A stretch of DNA of 5,078 nt from Cytophagales bacterium. GTDB taxonomy: Bacteria > Bacteroidota > Bacteroidia > Cytophagales > 172606-1. Position 1 is the stretch's first letter. Each line of letters begins with the position of its first letter. Under the pieces are notes generated by a model. It was not told the origin of the DNA, did not search any database, and worked only from the letters and a program-made list of their open reading frames with translations. Of the stretch, positions 1 to 5,078 are shown one piece after another. The stretch covers positions 1 through 5,078 of the forward strand of contig JALOMD010000309.1 in the NCBI GenBank assembly GCA_025455595.1, written 5' to 3'. Both the position numbers and the translations under genes were made by a program.

Positions 1-302
1 TCGAAGGCGAAGTTCATGGAATACGGGTAGGACAGCACCAGCGCATCGGGCTGTTGGCGGGCAATCAGGTCTTTGAGTCCTTTGAAGTACGGCTTACGCA
101 AAGTCCACAGCGGCGTGTATTCTTCCAGCCGGAACTTTTGGAAACGCACGTTTTGCTCAGTCTCAAACACACCCGAACCCAAGGTCTTGCCTTTTTCGGC
201 GGGCACCACCACTTGTACTTCAAGATTAGGAATCTCGTTCAGCCGGTTCAGGATGGCGTTGTAGTAATGGGGCAGTCCCCCGAAAAGAAACATGACTTTC
301 AT
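1..302 (-). CDS. Glycosyltransferase, family 4-like (N-terminal part, runs off left edge)
   Basis: The minus strand reads 100 complete codons from the ATG at 302 to the window edge, with no stop. The protein starts MKVMFLFGGLPHYYNAILNR, a beta strand followed by a glycine-rich turn and a helix, as in the N-terminal Rossmann half of GT-B glycosyltransferases. A second strand follows (LEVQVVVPAEKGKTLGSG, residues 28-44), and a third near residues 86-94 (DALVLSYPY). In such enzymes this half binds the acceptor; the donor-binding C-terminal half lies outside the window. A typical member has about 350-400 residues, so roughly a quarter is present. An in-frame TGA at 308-306 excludes any start upstream of 302; the only nearby alternative is Met4 at 293. 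It is transcribed divergently from the secreted-protein gene. A cytoplasmic role in surface polysaccharide or glycan assembly is inferred; sugar specificity cannot be told. Confidence 0.75.
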   Translation of the reverse strand, partial: MKVMFLFGGLPHYYNAILNRLNEIPNLEVQVVVPAEKGKTLGSGVFETEQNVRFQKFRLEEYTPLWTLRKPYFKGLKDLIARQQPDALVLSYPYSMNFAF

Positions 303-306
303 ACCT

Positions 307-314
307 CAAAGGTA
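307..314 (-). promoter_or_regulatory. Possible -7 box for the leftward glycosyltransferase gene
   Basis: On the minus strand the sequence TACCTTTG matches the Bacteroidota -7 consensus TAnnTTTG at all fixed positions, 4 nt before the ATG at 302. No TTG element is visible 19-21 nt upstream, which weakens the call. If real, transcription would begin at about the ATG, giving a nearly leaderless mRNA or favouring Met4 (293) as the start. The match could be chance. Confidence 0.25.
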
Positions 315-422
315 GGGAAAAGGGGCTTTGGTACCGTGAACTGCGTGGACACCCATTTGGATTCGTTATTATCAGCTACCGATCTTGCCCTTTCAATACT
401 TGCATGTGACTTACAGGTGATC

Positions 423-439
423 GAATGTTTCAAACATTC
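423..439. promoter_or_regulatory. 17-bp perfect palindrome abutting the promoter (candidate operator)
   Basis: GAATGTTTCAAACATTC is an 8-bp inverted repeat around a single central C. It ends one base before the TTG of the -33 element (440-442) of the rightward promoter. A symmetric site of this size with a 1-nt centre folds poorly as an RNA hairpin but suits a homodimeric DNA-binding protein. Its place next to the -33 element, in a divergent intergenic region, suits an activator or repressor of the secreted-protein gene. The regulator is unknown and function is inferred from position and symmetry only. Confidence 0.45.
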
Positions 440-471
440 TTGCTACAGCAGCCACGCCAAGCTTATCTTTG
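440..471 (+). promoter_or_regulatory. Bacteroidota-type promoter (-33 TTG / -7 TATCTTTG)
   Basis: TTG at 440-442 is followed after 21 nt by TATCTTTG at 464-471, matching the TAnnTTTG -7 consensus of the primary sigma factor in Bacteroidota at every fixed position and lying within the usual 19-21 nt spacing. Transcription would begin at about 476-478, leaving a 5' leader of roughly 80 nt before the ATG at 560. A small hairpin is possible in that leader (CTCAA 540-544 with TTGAG 548-552). The site argues that the reading frame's more upstream ATG at 425 cannot be the start of translation. Confidence 0.6.
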
Positions 472-559
472 CACTTGTATTCAAGTTCGTTTGTCAGACA
501 GTCACTATCACCCGTATATGTATATTTATACTCACTCAACTCAATTTTTGAGCAAATAC

Positions 560-2035
560 ATGCTTTTTTTAATGCTTTCATTATTTCGTATTTGTTTGGA
601 AACAGCCATGGCGCAAGACATGCGGCGCGGTTTGGTGGCGTGTTATCCTTTTGACGGAGATGCCGATGACTACAGTGGCAATGCTAACAATGGAATGATC
701 AGGGGGGCATCGTTAACCACTGGCCGGAGTGGTCTTGTGAATGGTGCGTACAATTTCGATGGTCAAAACGATTACATTGAGGTTTCCGCTGTCAATTTTC
801 GCAATAACAATTATAGCTTTTCTTTGTGGGCTAATCCGAAAGCCATTCCCTTAGCCGGTCAGGCGGGCTTCATCATATCAATCGGCAGTTCGCGCGGCGA
901 CCAAGCGATATCAATCAACCACGACTATACAAATGCGAACAGTGGTTATGTAGGTGGCGGCTACAACGGCATAGAATCTAATTCAATCATCACAACTGGC
1001 AGATTGCCCGATGCCAACCAATGGGTGCATTTGGTAGTTACCAGAGACAATAACAATATTAGGTTCTACAGGCAAGGTGTCCTTGTGGGCACAGCATCAA
1101 CCAACGGTGCTTCTCCTTTTTATGGCACTGGCGCTGTCAGGCTTACCATTGGGGGCAGATCAACTATCGGTCAATTTTTCAATGGTTCCGTTGACGAAGT
1201 TACAATCTACAATCGTGCAATCAATGATGAGGAAGTCAGGCAGCTTTTTACCGTAGGGCAACCTTGTTCCCCGTTGCCGCCAAAAGTCACCGTGAAAGAC
1301 ACGACCCTCTGCGGCCCCGGAACCGTAACCCTCTCTGCATCCAGCGACAAGGGAGGTGCAACCTTCCGCTGGTATGATGCCGCCGGGAAATTAGTCTTTA
1401 CTGGCAATCCCTTCTCAACCTCCATTACAACCAGCACCTCATTCCAAGTTGAGGCGGTCGCAAATGGGATGACCAGCCTACGTGACCAAGTTTCTATTAC
1501 AGTCAATCCAATTCCTGAAATTACCTTGAACCTACCTGATTCTGCAGACGAGTGCGCGGTTGTGCTGTTCAGAGCCAATGCGTCAAAAGGAAAACCGCCT
1601 TACAGGTACGAATGGAATCTACCCGATTCAACTGCCAACGGTCCGTCAATTTCCTATCAATTCCATAGTGGCGGCAGCCAGCTTGTGACTTTGAAAATAA
1701 GCGACGCAGCCGGTTGCCAAGCGCAAAATGCGGCAGCAGTAAGGGTGAAACCGGATACAGTAATTGTGCCAAATGTTTTCACGCCCGACGGCAATGATAT
1801 CAACGATTTCTTCCTGCCATATGCAAAATGCATTGACCAATACACGTTTCGCATAGAAATCAATGACCGTTGGGGACGGCCCGTAGCTATTGCTAATGGC
1901 CCTAACGGTTGGGATGGCAGGAGGGAAAACGGGCAGTTGGCAGCCAATGGTGTGTATTATTACGCCATGGAAATGCGCAAAACGAGAGGGCCCCAACTGT
2001 TTTTCAGGGGTTGGGTAATGTTACTTGCAGAGTGA
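560..2035 (+). CDS. T9SS-exported LamG / Ig-like / PKD-like protein with CHU_C (type B) sorting domain
   Basis: The 491-residue protein is built for export. Residues 1-18 form a signal peptide with a hydrophobic core and an AMA-Q cleavage site after Ala18. Residues 24-232 form a LamG/concanavalin A-like jelly-roll (laminin_G_3 type): YPFDGDADDYSGNANNG at 29-45, then the closing DEVTIYNRAINDEEVRQLF at 212-230. Residues 240-317 resemble the Ig-like repeat common in Bacteroidota secreted proteins (Cys251, WYDAAGKL from Trp271). Residues 321-400 resemble a PKD domain (YRYEW to Trp352, VTLKISDAAGC). Residues 403-491 are the gliding-motility-associated C-terminal domain (VPNVFTPDGNDINDFF, INDRWGRPV, NGWDG, NGVYYYAM), which directs secretion across the outer membrane by T9SS. 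LamG domains often bind carbohydrate; the ligand is unknown and no catalytic domain is seen. The frame is open back to an ATG at 425, but that lies before the promoter. An ATG at 518 would give a longer signal peptide with a lysine in its n-region and is the main alternative start. Confidence 0.88.
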   Translation: MLFLMLSLFRICLETAMAQDMRRGLVACYPFDGDADDYSGNANNGMIRGASLTTGRSGLVNGAYNFDGQNDYIEVSAVNFRNNNYSFSLWANPKAIPLAGQAGFIISIGSSRGDQAISINHDYTNANSGYVGGGYNGIESNSIITTGRLPDANQWVHLVVTRDNNNIRFYRQGVLVGTASTNGASPFYGTGAVRLTIGGRSTIGQFFNGSVDEVTIYNRAINDEEVRQLFTVGQPCSPLPPKVTVKDTTLCGPGTVTLSASSDKGGATFRWYDAAGKLVFTGNPFSTSITTSTSFQVEAVANGMTSLRDQVSITVNPIPEITLNLPDSADECAVVLFRANASKGKPPYRYEWNLPDSTANGPSISYQFHSGGSQLVTLKISDAAGCQAQNAAAVRVKPDTVIVPNVFTPDGNDINDFFLPYAKCIDQYTFRIEINDRWGRPVAIANGPNGWDGRRENGQLAANGVYYYAMEMRKTRGPQLFFRGWVMLLAE

Positions 2036-2092
2036 GGGACCTATTTCAAACATCCGCCTATTTTTGCGTCCTTTCGACAGAATGCTTGGCAG

Positions 2093-2121
2093 GCATTTTG
2101 GGCAGAAATTGTCCAAAATGC
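2093..2121 (+). terminator. Hairpin terminator or structured repeat after the secreted-protein gene
   Basis: GCATTTTGG at 2093-2101 pairs with CCAAAATGC at 2113-2121, a 9-bp perfect stem with an 11-nt loop, 57 nt after the stop at 2035. The following TTATATCTT is only weakly T-rich, so it is not a textbook intrinsic terminator, but it is well placed to end the upstream transcript. A competing smaller stem (AATGC 2081-2085 with GCATT 2093-2097) shares its left arm. It closely resembles the hairpin at 4905-4935. The rest of the 2036-2235 gap shows no gene. Confidence 0.6.
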
Positions 2122-2235
2122 TTATATCTTGAAGCTTATGCCAGCCACATCTGCGAGTCGAGAACCTAAGCCTTCAATTTTGCATTCCCGTGGCAGATGC
2201 GTAACATTGCTGCCCGAAAAGCAATCGAGACGAGC

Positions 2236-2895
2236 ATGGGTTTGCCTAAAATATTGAAGAAACTGTTGCCTGCGGAGTGGGTTTACCAATACGAGTTGCG
2301 GTCGCTGCACAAGACCATCAACTCGGACATGAGCGAGGCGGACTGGCGCAGCAAAGGCAGTCCCTTGCCGCCACCCAACGCCGTGAAATGGGCCGCCATG
2401 CGCCACTACGCCAAGCTGCACCACGCCACTGTTTTCGTGGAAACGGGCACATTCATGGGCGACACCACTTTTGCCATGCGGGACACGTTTGAGCAACTGC
2501 ACACCGTGGAATTCGATGCCAAGCTGTACCAAAGGGCCACAACCCGGTTTGCCCAAACCCCGCGTATCACGGTTTGGCACGGCGACGGCGGTGCCACGCT
2601 GCCGGAAGTGCTGAAAAAAGTTTCGGCAACGGCAACTTGCGTTTTCTGGCTTGACGGGCATTATTCCGGCGGCGTGACGGGCAAGGCTACGGCCAACACG
2701 TCGGTAACCGACGAGGTGAAGGTCGTTTACGCCCACGGCAAGCAGCATGTGATTCTCATTGACGATGCCCGCCTCTTCAACGGTACCAACGACTACCCTT
2801 CTCTGGAGAGCTTGACGCAACTGGCCCGCACGCGCGACCCCGACTGCGTGTTTTCGGTGCAAGACGATATCATACGCATCACACCCAAGCCATGA
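2236..2895 (+). CDS. Class I SAM-dependent methyltransferase-like protein
   Basis: The 219-residue protein has the layout of a compact Rossmann-fold methyltransferase. VFVETGTFMGDTTFAM (residues 66-81) matches strand beta-1 and the glycine-rich SAM loop in the E-T-G-T-x-x-G-D form. VEFD (91-94) is the acidic end of beta-2 that usually contacts the SAM ribose, HGDG (115-118) fits motif III, and FWLDGHYSGG (137-146) fits the motif IV region. LIDDARLFNGTNDYPS (174-189) is a conserved-looking stretch near the C-terminus. The lysine/leucine-rich start (MGLPKILKKLLP) is a common opening for this group, so the ATG at 2236 is preferred over the in-frame ATG at 2197, which adds 13 residues. There is no signal peptide, so a cytoplasmic location is expected. 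The stop overlaps the next start by ATGA, showing co-transcription and probable translational coupling. Context suggests methylation of a glycan or glycan precursor; the acceptor is not known. Proteins of this group are often left as hypothetical. Confidence 0.75.
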   Translation: MGLPKILKKLLPAEWVYQYELRSLHKTINSDMSEADWRSKGSPLPPPNAVKWAAMRHYAKLHHATVFVETGTFMGDTTFAMRDTFEQLHTVEFDAKLYQRATTRFAQTPRITVWHGDGGATLPEVLKKVSATATCVFWLDGHYSGGVTGKATANTSVTDEVKVVYAHGKQHVILIDDARLFNGTNDYPSLESLTQLARTRDPDCVFSVQDDIIRITPKP

Positions 2896-3581
2896 AACAG
2901 CGGATTTACGACTTTTTGTACGCACTGGGTTTGGACGTAAAGCTGGTGCGGTCCGAAAACACCCGCTGGCTGCAAAACCGCAATCTGCGGGCGGTGCTTG
3001 ACATCGGTGCCAACACGGGCCAGTTTGCCCAGCGCATTCACGAACTGTTGCCAAACGCGCAGATATTTTCCTTTGAGCCGATTTCCGAATGTTACAATGA
3101 ATTGGTACGCAACACGGCTTCGATAGGCGTAAAAACGTATCCGTTCGCTTTGGGCGACTCCAACGAATCTGTTGCCATCAACGTAAGCAGGCATTCGCCG
3201 AGTTCGTCGCTGCTTGAAATGGCCGACCTGCATCACCAAACTTTTGCAGGCACCGAATACGACCACCAAGAAACCATCCAAGTGAAACGGCTGGACGATG
3301 TAGCCGCTACGCTCTCGCTGCCGGAGCCGTTCATGGCAAAGATTGATGTGCAAGGCTTTGAAGACCGTGTGATTCGCGGGGGCGGTGAGACGCTGCGCCG
3401 AGCCGATTTGATTGTCATCGAGACATCGTTTCGGGAATTGTACAAAGGCCAAGTACTTTTCGATGGCATTTACAGCCAACTGAAAGAACTGGGGTTTGTG
3501 TTCGCTGGAAACTGGACACAGGCCAAAAGCCCCGCTGACGGCAGCATCCTCTACGCCGAATCAGTGTTTGTAAAACCGTGA
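2892..3581 (+). CDS. FkbM family methyltransferase
   Basis: The 229-residue protein carries the FkbM-family hallmarks. AVLDIGANTGQFA (residues 34-46) is the SAM-binding motif I in the typical D-x-G-A-N-x-G form. IFSFEPI (58-64) is motif II with Glu62 expected at the SAM ribose. SSSLLEM (104-110) and AKIDVQGFEDRVIRGG (149-164) are the family's characteristic central and post-motif stretches; the K-I-D-V-Q-G-x-E signature is strongly diagnostic. LIVIETSFRELYKGQ (173-187) follows. FkbM enzymes are O-methyltransferases of small molecules and sugars; in polysaccharide clusters they are usually assigned to glycan O-methylation. Length is normal and the core motifs are intact. It starts inside the preceding gene's stop (ATGA, 2892-2895). 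A gap of 124 nt holding an inverted-repeat pair separates it from the following glycosyltransferase. The acceptor is inferred from context only. Confidence 0.9.
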   Translation: MKQRIYDFLYALGLDVKLVRSENTRWLQNRNLRAVLDIGANTGQFAQRIHELLPNAQIFSFEPISECYNELVRNTASIGVKTYPFALGDSNESVAINVSRHSPSSSLLEMADLHHQTFAGTEYDHQETIQVKRLDDVAATLSLPEPFMAKIDVQGFEDRVIRGGGETLRRADLIVIETSFRELYKGQVLFDGIYSQLKELGFVFAGNWTQAKSPADGSILYAESVFVKP

Positions 3582-3605
3582 TGGCCGTGTCAAAAAGGAA
3601 TGTCC

Positions 3606-3664
3606 AACTTTGGCAAAGTTGTTCCGGCGGCCATTTGTGGGCGAACACCAACTTTGCCAAAGTT
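3606..3664. repeat. Two 15-bp palindromes in inverted arrangement
   Basis: AACTTTGGCAAAGTT (3606-3620) is a palindrome with a single-base centre, and AACTTTGCCAAAGTT (3650-3664) is its exact reverse complement. With one further base each, 3606-3621 and 3649-3664 form a 16-bp perfect stem enclosing 27 nt; GTTC/GAAC (3621-3624 and 3643-3646) offers a small alternative inner pairing. The element lies between the FkbM stop (3581) and the glycosyltransferase start (3706). It could be an internal terminator or attenuator, an mRNA-stabilising hairpin, a dispersed intergenic repeat, or a double operator with centres 44 bp apart. The sequence does not decide between these. Confidence 0.7.
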
Positions 3665-3705
3665 TGCCTTCACCCAAGGTCAGAGTCAGACGCTACCGCC
3701 GTGAC

Positions 3706-4881
3706 ATGAAAATCGGAATCATTGAAATCTGCGAGCCAAACCATTACACGGCGGTAGAAGCATTGGCTGAGACCTACGCCTGCGATTCCAGCAACGAGAT
3801 TTTCTTATTTGTCACCCCCCTGATTGCCGATTTGCTCCAGTCCTTAAACCGACACAAGGCCGTCAGACTGGTGGTGCAACAAGCCGACGAAGACACGCTT
3901 TCTTTCCTAAAGCGCATACTTGCTTACCCGCTTGACCGGCTACATATCAACACCGTTTCGCGTGATTATGGTGCGTTTGCAGATGTTGATTGGCAAGGAG
4001 CCGTGTATCTTTCCGTCCACAATACGGAACAGTGGTTTGACAACGGCCTGCGTAACCGATTCGGGCTGTTCCGCCACCAACTGGCCGAGGCATGGCGCGA
4101 AAAGCGTTTTGGCAAAATTTGGCAAAAAACGGTTCTGTTCGCCAAGGATTTCGGCAGGCAACGCGACCGGGAGCGGTTGCTGCGCAAACTGATGCGGATT
4201 GACTACAAGATGCTGGTTTACAGCGAAGCCCACCAAGCGTATATCAGCCGGTTTGTTCCCGAAGCACGGGTTTTGGTATTTCCATTCGCTTTGCATACCC
4301 ACTTGCCCGACCGGTCAAGCGCAAACAAACGACTACGCATCTGCATACCCGGCACGGTTTCGTCGGCTCGGCGCGACTACGATGGCTTTTTTAGGCTTTT
4401 GGAAAAGAGTGCATCGAATTGGACAGAGAAAATCACTGTGGATTTGCTGGGATACATTCCGAAAGACGAAGTAAACATCCGTACCCGAATTGGTCATTTG
4501 CGGAAAATAGGTTTCGATTTGTTGGCATACGACAATTTTATTGATACAAGCCGCTACGACGCGTTATTGAGCCAGGCCGATCTGATATTGGGAAATCTTA
4601 AAGTGCAATTGAATCCGTACCAACGGTATGGCAGCACCAAAGAAACGGGCGTAATTTTCAACATTATCAAAAGCGGCAAACCGGCCTTGTTGCCTGGCGA
4701 CTACCCCGTTGACCGCGACTTGGCTGCGGCGGTTCGCTTTTTCGGTGATTATACAGAATTACAGAAAGCCGTCAGTCAATTTCTTTCCGACCGTTCGTTG
4801 CTTGAATCAATGAAGCACCAAGCCAAGAAAGCTGTCCTGGCGTACACGCCGGAAAACCTGCTTAATCGCTTGAAATCGTAA
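3706..4881 (+). CDS. Probable GT-B glycosyltransferase
   Basis: The 391-residue protein has a size and plan suited to a GT-B enzyme. The first strand and turn is MKIGIIEICEPNHYTAVEAL. An acceptor-type N-terminal half follows, with a basic, charged helical stretch near residues 125-165. The second domain opens at RLRICIPGTVSSARRDYDGF (209-228), a strand then helix as at the start of the donor-binding half of GT4-like enzymes. A likely nucleotide-sugar-binding region is STKETGVIFNIIKSGKPALL (310-329), ending PGDYPV, followed by FFGDYTELQKAVSQFLSD, a typical C-terminal helix pattern. The classic E-x7-E motif is not evident, so assignment to a GT family is tentative. The frame is open back to an ATG at 3610, but that 32-residue extension is arginine-rich and translates the inverted repeat at 3606-3664; starting at 3706 gives a natural N-terminal beta strand. 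No signal peptide or membrane segment is seen. It probably acts in the cytoplasm on the same glycan pathway as its neighbours. Confidence 0.65.
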   Translation: MKIGIIEICEPNHYTAVEALAETYACDSSNEIFLFVTPLIADLLQSLNRHKAVRLVVQQADEDTLSFLKRILAYPLDRLHINTVSRDYGAFADVDWQGAVYLSVHNTEQWFDNGLRNRFGLFRHQLAEAWREKRFGKIWQKTVLFAKDFGRQRDRERLLRKLMRIDYKMLVYSEAHQAYISRFVPEARVLVFPFALHTHLPDRSSANKRLRICIPGTVSSARRDYDGFFRLLEKSASNWTEKITVDLLGYIPKDEVNIRTRIGHLRKIGFDLLAYDNFIDTSRYDALLSQADLILGNLKVQLNPYQRYGSTKETGVIFNIIKSGKPALLPGDYPVDRDLAAAVRFFGDYTELQKAVSQFLSDRSLLESMKHQAKKAVLAYTPENLLNRLKS

Positions 4882-4904
4882 CGGGTTTGAATAGCGGAAC
4901 AAAA

Positions 4905-4935
4905 GGCGTTTTGGGCAAATTTTGCCTAAAACGCC
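4905..4935 (+). terminator. Near-perfect 31-nt hairpin after the glycosyltransferase gene
   Basis: The left arm GGCGTTTTGGGCAAA (4905-4919) pairs with TTTGCCTAAAACGCC (4921-4935) around a single T at 4920. The only imperfection is a G-T (G-U in RNA) pair at 4913/4927. It begins 24 nt after the stop at 4881. There is no T-tract downstream, so a terminator role is inferred from position; being symmetric it could serve both strands. It matches the 2093-2121 hairpin at 22 of 29 aligned positions. Confidence 0.65.
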
Positions 4936-5078
4936 CTAACAACTACAAAAGCGACTGTACCAGAAAAGAATCCATTTTATAATACTACTGGACATGGCGA
5001 TTTACGTGATTTTCAAGGATTGTATTATTTCGAGAAACTGGGCAAGCTTCACAAAACGCTGCTTTACCAATGACTGGC
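4936..5078. other. Right-edge tail, coding content undecided
   Basis: Three frames compete here. (a) Plus strand, open from 4930 to a TGA at 5071-5073 and ending DLRDFQGLYYFEKLGKLHK then TLLYQ. It looks protein-like and its stop overlaps an ATG at 5070 (ATGA), but it has no ATG, and a TAA at 4927-4929 closes it upstream, so it would be a remnant lacking its 5' end. (b) Plus strand ATG at 4994, open to the edge (MAIYVIFKDCIISRNW). (c) Minus strand, entering from the right edge and ending at the TAA at 5004-5002 (VKLAQFLEIIQSLKIT), which would be the C-terminus of a convergent gene with the hairpin at 4905-4935 as shared terminator. None can be chosen from this sequence alone. Confidence 0.3.

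Noticed and set aside
54..551. A 165-codon plus-strand frame across the left edge and intergenic region.
   Set aside because: It runs antisense to the glycosyltransferase start and across the promoter; its translation has no recognisable domain.
425..559. Upstream extension of the secreted-protein gene to the ATG at 425.
   Set aside because: It overlaps the palindrome and promoter, would bury the signal peptide 45 residues in, and translates the promoter itself.
303..559. Invertible promoter (phase-variable switch) in the divergent region.
   Set aside because: No pair of inverted repeats flanking the promoter was found; only the single compact palindrome at 423-439 is present.
2175..2182. 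CAATTTTG as a -7 box for the methyltransferase genes.
   Set aside because: It misses the first consensus base and no TTG lies 19-21 nt upstream, so the promoter of this cluster remains unidentified.
2122..3054. A 310-codon open frame on the minus strand opposite both methyltransferases.
   Set aside because: It is antisense to two genes with clear family motifs; its arginine/histidine/glycine-rich translation shows no domain pattern, and GC-rich coding DNA often leaves such frames open.
3610..3705. Upstream extension of the last glycosyltransferase to the ATG at 3610.
   Set aside because: The added residues translate the inverted repeat, are basic and unstructured, and precede a natural beta-strand N-terminus at 3706.
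1..5078. Mobile element, CRISPR array, tRNA or rRNA.
   Set aside because: No transposase or integrase motifs, no regularly spaced direct repeats, and no cloverleaf or rRNA-like sequence were recognised.

Overview
The window looks like chromosomal DNA from a member of the Bacteroidota. The main evidence is a secreted protein that ends in a CHU_C / gliding-motility-associated C-terminal domain, the type B sorting signal of the type IX secretion system (T9SS) found in that phylum. A good TTG-N21-TAnnTTTG promoter (the Bacteroidota sigma factor type) lies before that gene, and genes start without clear Shine-Dalgarno sites. Mixed base composition and the LamG + Ig-like + PKD-like + CHU_C architecture would fit a Saprospiraceae/Chitinophagia-type organism, but the genus cannot be fixed from this sequence alone.

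Layout. (1) 1-302, minus strand: the first 100 codons of a family-4-type glycosyltransferase, running off the left edge. (2) 303-559: a divergent intergenic region with a 17-bp perfect palindrome touching the -33 element of a promoter that reads right. (3) 560-2035, plus: a T9SS-exported, multidomain surface or extracellular protein. (4) 2036-2235: intergenic, with a strong hairpin at 2093-2121. (5) 2236-4881, plus: a three-gene cluster. It holds a class I SAM-methyltransferase-like protein, an FkbM-family methyltransferase joined to it by a 4-nt ATGA overlap, and, after a 124-nt gap containing two copies of a 15-bp palindrome in inverted arrangement, a probable GT-B glycosyltransferase. (6) 4882-5078: a near-perfect 31-nt hairpin followed by a tail whose coding content is undecided.

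How the parts fit. The flanking glycosyltransferases and the two methyltransferases look like part of a surface-polysaccharide or glycan-modification locus: sugar transfer plus methylation of glycan or another small acceptor. The T9SS cargo gene sits inside this locus as an apparently separate transcription unit with its own promoter and downstream hairpin. Specific substrates cannot be read from the sequence.

The most notable non-coding signal is a set of intergenic hairpins. Those at 2093-2121 and 4905-4935 align over 29 nt without gaps and show at least one fully compensatory base-pair change, so they look like members of a dispersed structured repeat or terminator family. I found no convincing evidence of a defence system, mobile element, CRISPR array or RNA gene.
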